DNA of 64,000 nucleotides. Source: Crambe crambe. Lineage: Eukaryota > Porifera > Demospongiae > Poecilosclerida > Crambeidae. A program made the translations under genes and the position numbers. Shown here one piece after another: positions 24,417 through 38,000 of the stretch (the stretch's first letter is position 1; each line of letters starts with the position of its first letter). The DNA lies in the NCBI GenBank assembly GCA_963924555.1, contig OZ004583.1:8136582-8200581 (forward strand). Reading direction: 5' to 3'. Under the pieces are notes generated by a model. The model saw only the letters and a list, made by a program, of their open reading frames with translations. It did not search any database and had not been told where the DNA came from.

Positions 24417-27317
24417 CTAAATCTCAGAGAGTTTCGTAACCTTAAAGGTTTGAATCGGGCAGGGTCCATCTCTTTCGATCACTTGGTGCTTCTTCCTCTG
24501 ACACTCCCCTTCCTCCAGTAAAGTGCAATACTTCCCGTTGCAGTTCAAGTAAGTATGATTTGAACTTCCTTTGAAATACACCTTGTTGTGAACTGATATC
24601 GATCTTCCTTTTCCCCTGTTAACCCCCCACACTTGAAATTGATATCGTGCGCACGTCGGGATGTAGCTTGAATTAAAGGGGTCAAGTACGTTATCCTCAT
24701 AACAACGAGATATCTTGCACTGCCTGGAAGAACACTCCAACCAGTTCGCAGGGGAATTTATGGATCTCAGGAAAACTGTGTTGCCGCTCTTTATTCTCTT
24801 TTTGGTAATGTTGGGGTGGTTGATGATCTGGAATTGGTGGTATTCTTCTTCGCATGTGGTGTAGCCCAAATGGTCTGTGATGCAGTCCCGAGGGGAACAA
24901 CCGGGAGATGGTCTGCACTCCATGCCAAATCCACCATTACCAAACGTCAGTGTTAGCACATTCCCTGCAGAGAAGACACAATTTTGTAAATGGCATAAGT
25001 ACGAATATCAGCACAAAATTAAGTTTCCTGGTGGTGGTTTTTATACAAAGGCCTATTCCTTACCAGTTCTCATTAGCTGCCATCGAATGGTAATTTTTTG
25101 TGGGGTAAATTTTTTTGTGGATCTCATGGTTTTGAAATGGGTTCAAAAAGTATCGGGATCCCACCACCCATATGCTCATCGCTTAACTTGCATGCACATC
25201 ATACAAATCATACTTCAATTTTTGCTCAACCTTTGAAAATTCTACCCACAAATCTATAGCATCACGGTAAAAATCTCTGCGGGGGGTTCTGGACTTACGG
25301 GTTCTGAGTCCAGGCAATAACGGGGAGGGAGTGGGTGGGATAAAGGTAGTAGTGGGCGTGGGGACGATGGAGGAGACCATGGGTGTGGCAGTGACTGTGC
25401 TCAGTGTTGGAGTTGGTGTGGGACAGGGGACTTCCACCAAGTTCACTACAATGGAAACGAAGAGTTAAAAAAAAAAAATAGTAAGGTAGATCAGAGATCA
25501 AGTTTATTACATTTGGCATTAGAGATTTTGTATGATTGTAATAAGATTACTTTTTTGGAGCTAGAACAGTTGGGGTACTATAGAACACTTTCATTCATTT
25601 AGGGTTAGGGCTAGGAAAATTGATTCAAAGAAAGCGTTTCATAATACCCCTCATCTAACCACCAGGTGTTTTAGCGTCTTACCATCGCAGCCATAGAGCA
25701 AGTTCGTTCTCTTTTTATCCTTGAAGGACAGCTCTCTTCTCTGACCCATGGGCAAGCGAGTCGAACAATTCAGTTCTTCTAAGTCTGCATCATCTCTGAT
25801 ACGGATGGTTTGCTTATCAACGCCTCTCTTCTTACCAAGCGCATATTTATCATAATGCATGATGGATTGAATATCATATCCCACGTCAGGAATTTGCTCA
25901 AATAGTTCGTCACTAATTTTAGCAAACTCCATCCTGTTTCTGAAACCGTCTATATTCTCTTCAAGGATCTCGATGTAGTTGTCTCTGTCGGGTCTGGAGT
26001 GTTCGTGCCACAGTCCAAGGGCATGGCCGATTTCGTGGGCAGCATTTCCAATGGATGAGCAGCCCTCAGCAATTGTGACCACTTGTTCCCCTCCCTTTCG
26101 ACCAACACGAGAACTGCAGCTGCAAAATTGAACACGTAATATCATCACAATAATATTTGATGACAAAGTTTGACTTGCTCTATTAGACTCACAAACGGGG
26201 GCAATAATTATACTACCCACTAATAGTGTCCTAATTAGAGGGACATCCTCATTCAGGGGGTAAATTATAGGACTGTTCTGTTTACCCTTTCCCTATAGTA
26301 ACAGGCACAATAGATGAGGAATGTGTTTTTACTACATGTGCAATGCAAGATATCCCAAACTGCAAATATCTCAATTACTCTTGTACTTACATCTCTCCGA
26401 GTCGGAAGAGGAGGTAGTCCCGATGCTCCCGGTGCACTGGAACAAAGGTAATACACGTAGCATTGCTCCACATTTCCATGGCAGTATCAAAGGTCTCTCT
26501 GTGCTTCTCAGCTATAATAAATATATTATTATTATCACATCGTAAAGAAAAAGGGGTGGGGCTGATTGTGGTATTATTGTAAATTGTATGCATAACTTTA
26601 GTATAGTAATTATGAAGAGAATTACTATTATTATTAATATTATTATTATACTTACATAGAAGTTGGTCATACATGTAAGGGATTGTGGTTGGCCAGAGCT
26701 GGTACAGGTTTGCTTTCGAATCGGTCCTTGTTGGCATTATGGGGAGTGATTTAGGATCCAGGTCCTCCACCGGCCTTGCTCCACTTCCACCAATGAATGC
26801 CGATCGTTTGACCTTAGAGGTTGAATTTAAAGCACTGTCTTCCACTTGAAGTCCTTGGCGGCTTTCCATCTGAGACATCTCATTGGCCGAGAGGATGATA
26901 TCGCCATCGAATATGTACATTTCATCCTCGCCTATATTATTACACAAAAATCATAATCAATGCAGAAAAAAGAAGAAGAAGAAGAAAAAAAAGAACCAAC
27001 TAGCTAAATTGTGTATAAACATTAAATATTTGTCTCCACTCCATGCAGGCCTCCATTACATTTCTGATATTAATTTTAACATGGCTAAATAGGTCCTTTG
27101 CTAGCTAGCTCTAGATTGACTAGCTACTAGCAACTTTTGCTGCAGCATACCTACCTTTATCATTATCTTTATTTCCTTGTGGTTCTTTTAGGCCTTTGTC
27201 AGACTGTTTTCCCTGTTTATCCTCAGATTCCGAGTGAGAATACGGAGCTGGTGCGAGTTCGACTTTGATGAAGGAGTTTAGAAGAAGCAGAGTGCAAATT
27301 ATGAAAAGATGCTGCAT
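24417..27317 (-). CDS. Astacin-family zinc metalloprotease with Pro/Thr linker and Cys-rich C-terminal module, 563 aa
   Basis: Six exons: 27317-27155, 26931-26656, 26511-26391, 26119-25683, 25445-25299, 24964-24417; total 1692 nt, stop-free. The signal peptide is MQHLFIICTLLLLNSF. A long charged propeptide ends at KVKR, then YQLWPTTIPYMYD at the mature start. The zinc motif is HEIGHALGLWHEHSRPDRD, with Met-turn SIMHYDKY. Exon 5 encodes a Pro/Thr-rich linker of about 48 residues. Exon 6 encodes a Cys-rich C-terminal module of 181 residues with repeated blocks beginning FQIINHP and FQVWGVN, homologous in layout to the module of the neighbouring paralog. Intron phases match the paralog throughout, so the pair arose by tandem duplication. 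Likely a secreted protease. Confidence 0.88.
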
Positions 27318-30300
27318 TTTTGAATAATTTCTGGATGGAGAGATGACTGCTGATGAATTAAAAGTGATTGGTGAAAATATCTAGCTATCTATATTGACAC
27401 ATGTAGGATAGTAATGCCTTACTCTTGTTATTCTGACAAACTCATGATTTGTCGCTTTATATCGTCTACACTCAGCCGTAAGAACGTACGATATTTATAT
27501 AAGGTTTCTATACCCACGTTTAAATTCCAACTGCGAATGCTGACGTTACAAAATATTAAGTGTTCAAAGACAGCTAGGTATTAGCTACTACAAGTGACTT
27601 TATAGCTGCATCATTTATTCTCTAAGTATCACAGCTCACCACAAAACTTAGCCTCAATTGATAAGACAGTAAGACTATTGTGGTTGAATTCCTGTTGTCC
27701 CTGCATGCACGGTCCATGCAGTATTGTATGAAAATCAATTAGCTGCAGTCTCCTCAGGTCAAATTAAAATTACTGTACTCAGTCACACATCATAGCAAAT
27801 AGCTAGAGGGAAAAAACAACAACAACAACAAAAAAAAAACTTTCTTCCATAGCTTACTGCTACCGACTTTGTAGTTGAGATGAGAATCAAGAAAAAAAGA
27901 AGCACATATCATAGGCCTGTTTTTTTTTTTTTTTGTTTTTTTTGGTACTGTATGTAATTTTTGCATGCAGTGTAGCTAATTGACATTAATGTGCATGATG
28001 GAAAGTCCTGCTATATTATGATCAAATCAGTCGGTCCATCGATCAATACCTGCATGATTCTCTAGTCTGCTAGCTGGAGTCCTCAGTGCAGATGGAAAGT
28101 GTTGTGACATTAGTGCTATCATGAGTCCAGTCCACCACTTACCTCCAGTCCAGCTTTCAATACACTAACTATAGCAATGTGTTTCCCCAAATGCAGGGTG
28201 AGCCATCCTGTAGAAAGTGGGCTGGGTTTATGGCACTGATTGAAGCAACCTGTTTGAAAGTACAGCTGGGGAAGACTCTGTTATAGCTAGCTAGTTACTA
28301 GTGCGAAGTTAGAGACCTGAACAGCTGTCCATAGTCTGCACAGGAAACCAGTAACAATAGATCTGTGGGTAATTCTATAGGTACAATATATACTGTAGGA
28401 TGGTCGTCCATAAGGAAGCAGTACTGGCTAAGTCAAGGACGGATCCTTTCAGAATCCATGCAGTTGTATAAACCATTCACCTATTCCCCTGACAACCAAC
28501 CTGCAATGAATGAGTACCAGAGACTGCAGTATGTTTGCAACTAGAAATAGCCCGGTGCATGCGTGATCTTAGGGACATTCAGATTAATATATTACACTGG
28601 CATAGATTCTCCACCACAATTATTCCACTTCACCTATTATAGACATTGTAAATAATAATTGTGATAATGCAAATTGGTGATAGTCTTACCTCTATTTTTT
28701 TTTGACTAATCAGAAGTGAACTTCTTTTTAAAGAAACTCCACACACTGAATTCTCAGATTCGTTCACATGCAACAATTCCAGTAATGAATTTAAAAGCAC
28801 TTTTGTTATAGTTTAAATTCCTATGGAATTAGAGTGAATTATATCATATTTCAATGAGCAGTTATAAAGCTATTTCAAAGATCCTGTGAGCCGATGATGA
28901 AAGGTACCACAGAATGTTAGTGAAATTATGGATGATTTTAGGTAAGTAACATGAGCGAATATCATCTCTCCTTATATTTACCTCTCACTTCCCCTACCGG
29001 GTATCAATTCATCAATATCAAAACTTACTATACAGGATTACTTATGAAAGTATTGAAATTCATGGTAATTGGGAGTACTATTATACTGAAATCAAAGTTC
29101 ACAGGTCGATAAATTGCATGGAAGGGAAGATTGGCACTATTATATATTGAGTTAGTGGCATTTCAAATCTGTAGCGCCATCCTGTCCTGGCATTACTGAT
29201 TCAATACATCAAGACAGAACATTTTAGTGATCTAATAAATGTAGCCTGTTAATCAAAGGCCACACCTCTAACAGCAATTAAGCCTTCATTATGGAGTTCT
29301 GTTCCATCCTTTGCACACCTTAACCTAATTGATTGATCTCACTCATGCACTTGAAACTCTGGAAATAACCTGAAAAAGTAGGCTGTATCTAGAGTACCAG
29401 CAGGAAGTTATACATATAAAATACAGTACTCTTTTCTATATACTAGCCAAGCCTCTAGACACTCTGATTTAAAAATCCTTTGGACCAGGGCCAGACCATA
29501 CAGCCTATTAATTTAGAGACTTTATCATGTCCTTCTTCACAATCCCTTATATCAGTTATCAATTTTACAGAGTAATGATAATTATATGCATAATGTGGTG
29601 CATAGCTAAATGTGCCGGTATCAGAAAGCTAGTTTTGGGTCAGAGTGTATAGTCTCATACATCACTTTATGACCTCTCTACTTTGATCAGGTTTCACTGG
29701 GTCATCTGACTGGTCGAGTGATTCAAGCATCCCATCAATACTCAATCTAGTCAGTGGGGGGAGGGGGAGAGAGAGTTGTTCACGACTCACGAAATAATGA
29801 ACCAATAAACTAGACATCAATATGCAAAGAATCTGAAGCCCCACCCAATTCCAAGACCTTGATAATCGTGTGTTTAACACACACACTTTCAAATCTCCAG
29901 AGATTCCAAATTTAAGCTACAGACAATCATTATGATAATGAAGACACCTTGTGTTATTCTTATTATGGTATAGGCACGTAGATTGTCATATCAGCATATT
30001 CATAGGTATAAAAATACCACGTAGCTCATTTGGGTGTGCGGGCAAGAAAACATGTCAGCAAGAGATGCTGTGTGTGCGTGCAGGTGACGTTAATTGCATC
30101 TCTCCGTAAGATAACAAAGCATTCTTTCCTAGTCGCACAATGGCTGGTATGTCCTTCATTAGTCTATGCCTGTGATTAACAGAGTCTATGGAATCAATAT
30201 CACTACTTTAATGCAGTTAGTAATGATAACTCACACTGTCTTTGGAAATCTAGATAATAATTTTAAAAAACTATATAGTTCGCTTAGCATGCATGTTGGT

Positions 30301-30389
30301 GAGCAAGCCCATGCATGCCCAGTGTCTGAGTGCTTCACTGGGAATGGCTGCACTAAATTGTTTACAGGCAGCACTCTACAAGATTTCCA
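27318..30389. other. Gene-poor stretch upstream of the second astacin
   Basis: A TATATAA-like element near 27495-27503 may serve the astacin gene. The rest is AT-rich with short A/T runs. No convincing exon. Confidence 0.4.
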
Positions 30390-30596
30390 TCCAAAGAAAA
30401 AATAGATAGAGCCCTCAATTATCTTCACTTGATGCAGCCAGACCCCATTATCCATCGAGATATCAGTAGTGCCAATGTCCTCCTTGAACCTCTACCCAAC
30501 AGTTGCTGGAGAGCTAAAGTGGCAGACTATGGATCAATCAATCTTCTGCACAAGGTGCAGACCACTGTTCCTGGCAATCCCACGCGCGTACATTAA
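30390..30596 (+). pseudogene. Protein kinase-domain fragment
   Basis: An open stretch reads ALNYLHL, then IIHRDISSANVLLEP (the HRD catalytic loop with Asn) and AKVADYGS, in place of the usual DFG region, then TVPGNP. This is the core of a eukaryotic kinase domain of the TKL/tyrosine-kinase-like type. The frame then ends in TAA where PGNP should lead to the activation-segment APE motif. No N-lobe, APE or C-lobe could be found nearby. Most likely a truncated pseudogene or the remains of a dispersed kinase copy; a single exon of a larger gene is less likely. Confidence 0.65.
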
Positions 30597-32954
30597 TGCA
30601 GGGTTTTCCATGGTGAAACTGATCAGAGTGGTGCTTGAATACCATATTAAATATTTTTGTGGCTATCAAAATACATTGTTTTAACCACATGAAAGAAAAA
30701 TGGGCCCCATCAGAGTGGTGTTGCATCTCTCTAACACAGTTTGGGGAGAACCCTCAAACATTTCTGTGATTTTTTTTTTCTTTTTGCCCATACATTTCTG
30801 TGGTTTTTTAAGTCCATACTTTCCATGATAACTTCCTTATAACTAAAGCCAGTGATCATGAGGCTGTTGGCATCATCAAAACAATCATTAAATCTTGCTG
30901 TGAAAACGAGCCAATTAACAACCACTTGAACACACAAGGCACAATCAAAACTGAACCAATTAATTTTGTTTGGTAACAATCAGGAAGCAAAATGCCTATA
31001 GGCACTTCCTGTACAAAGGTACAAGCATGTGACCAACTTATGATGCCCAAAGGCAAATTTATACATGTACCATTATATAATAATGATTGGGGGCAGGATG
31101 CCTTGCACTCCAAATTGAGGTCGCATAACAGGAACATGCTGCAACTCCAAGCTTCATATTACATGTGACCATCTCATGATGCCCAAGGGCCTATCCTGTA
31201 CATGCATGCACCATGCATGCATGTGACAGTGACAAGTGGGAGGCTGTCCTACTGAAGTCTTTCACAACATAAACACGCTGAACTTCCATGGAAACCTAGC
31301 TGCTAATTGAACTGTAGAAAATATAGCAGTATTTTTTTTATTGACCCTTGGAAGCTAAAACAATAGAGAGTCAATCCCTATGTGCATGCATTAAATATTG
31401 CATGGAAGTTGTCTGTCTTTGTATACCTGAATACATGATAGTAGAATATTTTCCATAGTAAAATTCAGTGCATGCCATTGAGTGGTTTCAAAAAGGTTGT
31501 TTTTTTCTACCCTCACTCTGCACATGCATGTGGTAATATAAGGTTTGGAGGATGCATGTGGTAGTAAGGGGTTTGGATCATGTCATGTGGTGGAGTGAGG
31601 TGGTTAGAAGGGAGTCCAGCAACCTGTGTTTAGGACCAATTCTTTGAACAGCTGCAACAACGGTTATGCAATTCTCTTGTCCTCACAACTGAAGGATTTC
31701 ACCCCTTTCTTGTCACATGCTAGTCCCTCAGGAAAAAGAAATTAGCAGAAATGTAACCAATGGTTCATGGAGTTATATCATGTATATCTTTGCCAGTGGG
31801 GATGTAATCTGGAAGGGGATTTCCCTGTAATTACCATCAACTATCTTCCTACAGAAATTTGTCAACAGTTATAGCTAGCTAGAGTAATGGAAAGGTTAAT
31901 TCATAATTACTTAAAGGTGCACAATAGGTGAGGAAGTTAATTAACATATTTATGGGTATTCATTGTGCAGCAGGTAGAGATGTAAGATAAGATAAGAGAC
32001 GCCTAACAACTTTCACAGAAACCGCCATCATCTTAGACACAGTCCCTCATCCGGGGAAGATAAGTAACAAAAAGATATGATCAGAGCAAAATTGTTTATA
32101 GAAATAATTATGGTCTAGCGGCTTTAGAAGACAGATAGCAGCAGTCTCACTGGTGGTAGCAACCAAACATTCCTCACCTTTAGGCACATCAATTCATGAA
32201 AAGAGACACATCACATGAAACACAAGTTCTAGCCAGCTTGATTACATAATCTGAAGGTGGCTCGGATTTTCTCTTCAATACAAGAAATAATACTTGAAAG
32301 GAACTTACTTGATAATGGACACCATCGACTTGATAATGCATGGCCACATAAATTGGCCTCAGGGACGTGGTTGGGAAGAAAAGTTTCTTTTGTGGGTAAT
32401 CAATCAATATTTCCAGCTACCCAGAAGGACAAAGTCTAGTCATATTAAGTCCTTGACTAACACCCTGCATTGCATGATTGTGGTCAGCTTGAATCCTAAG
32501 CCAGAAAGCTGCTATGAGGAGAATGTTGAATGTTGTTTTTCTAGCTAATGTTCACGCTACACTCATAGGAACTGAATGATTAGTGAGGATGACCTTAAAT
32601 CACTGGAATTACAGCCACTCATTGGCACCATTATGGCTTGGGGCCAGGGGAACGACTTCCTCAAACATCTTGCCCTAAAGTAGTCTTGTCTAGTGTAAAC
32701 CAGTCATGTCTTATGAAGGTTAAAGACTAAATTCAATTTTCTTATGTGACCACCATCCTTATGATGGTGGTGATAATCATAACACGATCCTTAAGTAGTG
32801 ATGGAATAAGACCTTCATTGGCAAGGCAGAGAGACAGAGACGATTTCCTTCCTCGGCACCAAAAGTTGTTGGAACTCATCCTAACGACTTTGGGATGTTG
32901 AGCGTGAAACAGAAGGCATAGAAATGTCTCCCTTCATACTCTTTTGGGAAATAT

Positions 32955-33200
32955 CAGAGGAGGAGGTGGGGCTAGTGAGGGGGAGGTAAGTCAGAGGAGG
33001 AAGTGGGGCTACAGTGACATCTGAGGAGGAGGTGGGGCTACGATGAGGGGGAGGTATAGGTAAGAGGAGGAGGTGGGGCTAGTGATATTAGAGATTAGTG
33101 ATGACATTAGGGGGGAGGTGGGGTGGGGGGGGGGGGGGGGTAGTAATTAGAGGTGGGAAGTGGGGTTAGTGATGAGATGGGGGGAGGTGGGAGCAGTGAT
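32955..33200. repeat. Degenerate G-rich minisatellite
   Basis: Repeated variants of GAGGAGGTGGGGCTAGTGA over about 250 bp, ending in a long G run. Strongly purine-skewed on the plus strand. Confidence 0.75.
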
Positions 33201-34067
33201 TGTAGGGTGGAGAGCCGCTATTTCCTTTAGCCTTCAAAAAAAGTCAATCAATCTTGCCACCTGACCAATCCAGACAGGATGGTGCCATGTCACTAGTCGA
33301 GTAAGCAGATTTTAAAAAGGCAGATTCACCTCCATCACATGACTTCCATCAGGTTTTCAACATCACCTGGGCTGTGATTGATCCTCTGGGCTGTGATTAT
33401 TCCTCTGATTCAGCCTGTAAGAAATCACTTCCTTTCCTAGTGTAAGTGGGCAAGATCATTAAAATCTCATAAAATAGGTGAAAGGGAGAAATTGTGCAAT
33501 TGAGGTGGTTTCCTGCAAGCTGGAAATGTAGTAAAGATCCCTAACCACCTCAAGCAAGCTTGCAAAAGCCTGCAAAGCCAGGAGGGACAGTTCCACTTCT
33601 ATACATGACATGAATTGGCTTCCTTTCAGATGGCCGAAATGCCATGAATGGGAATGAAACAGGTGTACTGATAATTATGATGTATCATGTACCAGAACAG
33701 CAGAAAGTTCTGCATAGTGTGAAATTTTTTTGGATTTTACATATGTAAACACAGGAGATATTTATATATATGGTTCAGTTTTTCAAAACCACAATTATTT
33801 CAATTTCCTATAATAAGAGTCATTGATTCGCATGGTATAATAATGACCACATTAGTATTGCAGAAGTATAGAGGAAGAATTAATTAATAATTTAAAAAAC
33901 AACTGTAACTGGCAGCTGTAACTCAGAGGTATTCTGGCCGAATAAAGAAACACCAAATGATTCCTCTTACCACAATCTCAGGGGGAAAAAATTGAAACAA
34001 TAACAAATTTGGGCATTGTTGCTTGGCTTTCCTTTTCCACACCACTTCTAACCGGTATGTTCAATGA

Positions 34068-34248
34068 TAAAGTCTATTTGCATTCACCTTGCCCCTTGAT
34101 CATTCACTAGAACTGCTATAACTTTCTCAATTCTTAACCAAATTTCAAATTTCAAACACCAGCAGAGAGTGTGGATAATCAGCTCTCTGTTGCTGCATTG
34201 AACTAAGAATTGAGAAGGTTATAGCAGTTAGAGTGAAAATAGACTTTA
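34068..34248. mobile_element. MITE-like inverted-repeat element, copy 1
   Basis: Begins TAAAGTCTATTT and ends AAATAGACTTTA. Subterminal segments ACTGCTATAACTTTCTCAA and its complement are also inverted. A second copy lies at 59034-59217. No coding capacity. Confidence 0.75.
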
Positions 34249-37200
34249 GTCCCTTTGGCACTTTTATGTTGGTGAAGAGAGAATGAGTTGTCAATTCTAA
34301 CCACAGATATCCTAAGAGGAATAGAGACAATTAGCACATCTCTCTAAAGAGTATCATACACATTCAAGGGAGTGGAGATCCACTAACTTATGCAAATTCG
34401 AATTAAGTCATCTGGAATTAATTTTTTAATCCAGGAAATGCTCCAACAGGGTGTATGCAAAAGAAGACAGGAATAGTTAAGCACATAAATCTAATTTCCA
34501 GGCACAATTATGAGCTTACATTGGTGGAAAGGAATTATCCCTATAATTATTATATTACCAGTTGTCAAGGAAGTGCATGGCGCCAACTATAGAAACAGTT
34601 TTCGAGGTAATGATCAATTAGTAAGCGTAGGGTAGCTAGACTGGCGAGAAATCTAGTGATCATGTCCTTATAAAACGAGATAATCAACCCTTCTTGATAA
34701 AATAGATCAAAATTAAGTGATCTTAACCTTGCATAATGAAATAATGAATAAGGACTGAAGAGAAATTCACAGACAGAAAAAAATCATAACCCAGCTTCCC
34801 ACAACTTGTCACTATTCATCATCAAAGTGAGAAAATTAAGACTCATTTATGACGTATGATTTTTCTCCTACCTAAACATCTGCTGTGATGAATACACCCT
34901 CCCTCAAAGTCTGTGATGTCCCGGTGTGAACTTTAGCAATTAATTACAGATCAAAGGAAGATTAACAAACTTATTGGTAGTAATAACCTCATGTGAGATA
35001 TTTGGAATGGATCAGTAAATCGAATTAAAACATTCTGGACAGCTACACCTTATTTCTATTACGTAATTTTCTGTAACAATCTGACAGAACACCATGTTAT
35101 TTTCAGACGATCAAATTTGCACAATTATCAAAAGAATGTCTGAGAATTTAACTTCATGCAGAACCAAGGGACTTCACAAATATTTTTTTTTCATCTATAA
35201 TAGTTAAGACTTCGTTATAATTGTAAATTCAATTTAGGGATGGTAAAGTTGAATGTAAGAATCTTTATCATAAATAACTGACGCATTTCAGAGATCCCCT
35301 CAATGATTTTATCGGAGAAGGTGATGAAATCCACATACTTTGACCACCGATAAGAGGCCTCAATAGGGAGGTGGTCTCTGTAGGGAGGTTGAAAGAGCTT
35401 GAATAAGGGTGGTGGTCTCTTTAGGGAGGAAAGAGCTTGAATAAGCAGGATAGCAGAGTGGCCTTGACAATACAGGTGGTCTCATTACAGGGTGTTGGTC
35501 TGATAAGTTCCACTATACTGGGAACCTACACTGATATGGCTGGTCCAATAGACAGGTGGTCTGTATGCACATAAACATGTGGACCACATGTATTTGTGAC
35601 TGTATCCGGTCCATACAGTCAGCCGGTCACTGACACAAAGGAGGAGAAAGAAAGAAAGAAATGAACAACTCAAAACAGTGTTGAGAAATTATCATAATGT
35701 GGTTAAAGACAAACACACACCAACAAGATGTGTCCTGTTGGGTCACTTGTGTGTCCTGTCTCTCATGTTTTTCACAGCACAAACCATTCAAACTGAGGGT
35801 TTCCTTCTTGCAAACACCTACCCCTTTCATGTGTTAAGACATAACGTTAACTCGATTTCTTTAGCAAGACAATATTGACATGCTGACAGTGGGAAGGCGG
35901 GCATATCATTATTTTTTCGACTAAACTTTTTTTTCAAATTCGAGACAACACTAGCATGCTGACAGTGGGAAGACAGCCGACAAGTCTCATGTAGAAATCG
36001 AACGCTATTCCGTAGCTTTTTACTATTTCTCATGCTTTGATGAATTTGTTCTAAACTTCTCTATAATGGTTAGACTATCTCCACACCAAATTTCCAGACC
36101 ATGGCCACTAGTAGTCATGAGTTATGGTGAGCCAAAGTGGTCAAAAAAAAATAAATGAATGTGTGACTACGAAAACTGACAGAAATCAAATATTAGACCT
36201 TCCACTATAAAAATGAAGTAATCATCATGCGTAATCATCATGCACAAGTTAGTGTAGAAGCTAACAAGTAAGTTATAGTTATGCTAATAAAATTAATAAT
36301 ATCAGACACGCACAAATCAAATTTTCCTACTAAACAGTATTCCGAATTCCTTGCAACTTCCTCCCAATTGAGATGTGGAATGAACATGGCAAGAAGTGGA
36401 AGCTTGTTGCACATATTTGTAGATCAATATTGTTATTGGCTTATAATTGATCTTTCGTGGCTCTGATGTACTGCCTTATGATGAGGAATGCCCCAAAGCT
36501 CAGCCATAAGCAAATTAGTTTTTGATGTCCAGTATCTGCTAATTTATTAGTAGTCCATCAATTTCCCTAGAAATGGTTGCTGTTTTTTATGGGGAAATTT
36601 CTAGGCTTGCCGCATGGCTGGGCATGAATGGGGGGAGTGATGCTTTCAACAACACTCGGATGCTTTCAATATTCACTTTCAATATTCATTCATACAATAC
36701 CTTTTCCTTGTGACAAGCAGTTTAAATAAGGATGCAAAGGGTACAGTGTTTGTTTTTGAAGACACAATACCTCATTAATACTAGCTACTGTAAATTGAGA
36801 TTAGAAATTAGATTCTATTGATGTGCAAAAAAGAAGACACCACTTTCATCTCATCTCATCCCTTGGGGGGGGGGGGGGGGGGGGATTCGAGTCAAAGCCA
36901 TAATACTTGCTACCCACTCACTATTGCAATGAACCTGAACACTCTCTCCCTCCCTTCCTCTCCCCTCCCCTTATTGCAATTATGGAGCTAAAAAAATTTG
37001 GGATGAAGGGTCCCCAGGAAGGGCTTCAGGCTGAGAAAAGGACTTCATAAGACACAACTTTGATAATGGATGTATAAATAAAAGTCGGAGGGGGGGGGGT
37101 TTGAAATCCATATTGAAAATATTGTGTCTAAGAAGTTTCTCCCTTGCCTTCTTCTAAAGCTTGTAGCCCTGTCTAGGGACTGGCACATTATGCTTTTTTG

Positions 37201-37799
37201 CTTCCCTATTATTCTATTCTTTAATTCCAGCTGTATAAAGTCATTATTCTCTTTTTACTGACCTATTATTCTTTAATTATGCGCATAGCTGATGTCATAT
37301 GTATTGAAAGACTATGTAAATAGCTATCTGTAATCTCATTAGCAGACAAGTTTGGTCAAACTAGGCTAGCTAGTATAGGCAACCATGGAGTTCACTTCCA
37401 TAGCCTATTATGCCAGCATTATGCTTCCTGCTTTGATAGACCTATTATTCCCAAAACTATGCTGGCAGAATGTGCCAGTCCCTAGCCCTGTCCTCATGAG
37501 TATGGAAATTATAAGTTTTGCATAGACAATGTTGAGGGGTGGGGCTGCACTTGATCAGTATTGAAGGGTGAGGTGCATTTGATCAGTATAGAAGGGCGGG
37601 GCTGAAATCCCCCTACCCAAAGTAGAAATCTCAACTTCAAAACAATAAATAGTATAATGATATTGTAATAATGATAATAAGATGGTACGTAACAGCATGT
37701 TTACATTGATTGAGAATACTTGATGTGTTAGGTGTGCTAGCGAGAAGGCGCAAGTTGTTGAGGATCTGGTACGACTGGCATAACTGTGAGGGAGTAACA

Positions 37800-38000
37800 G
37801 TGGAGTGGGGAGAGGGGAGAGAGAGGAGGGGGGAAGAAGGGGAGAGAGGGGAGGAGGAGGGGAAGGGAGAGAGGGGAGGAAGGGGAGAGGGGAGAGAGGG
37901 GAGGGAGAGGGGAGGAGGGGAGAGGGGGGAGGAGGGGAGAGAGGGGGGAGGAGGGGAGGAGGGGGAGAGAGGAGGAAAGGAGGGAAAAGGAAATGAATAA
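37800..38000. repeat. 200-bp polypurine tract
   Basis: Almost pure G/A on the plus strand, made of GAGGGGAGAGAGG variants. Polypurine tracts of this kind can adopt triplex structure. It gives false Pro/Ser- and Glu/Gly-rich reading frames. Confidence 0.85.

Noticed and set aside
29662..29892. 76-codon minus-strand frame with a hydrophobic start
   Set aside because: Single frame in a gene desert, no signal or splice context that convinces.
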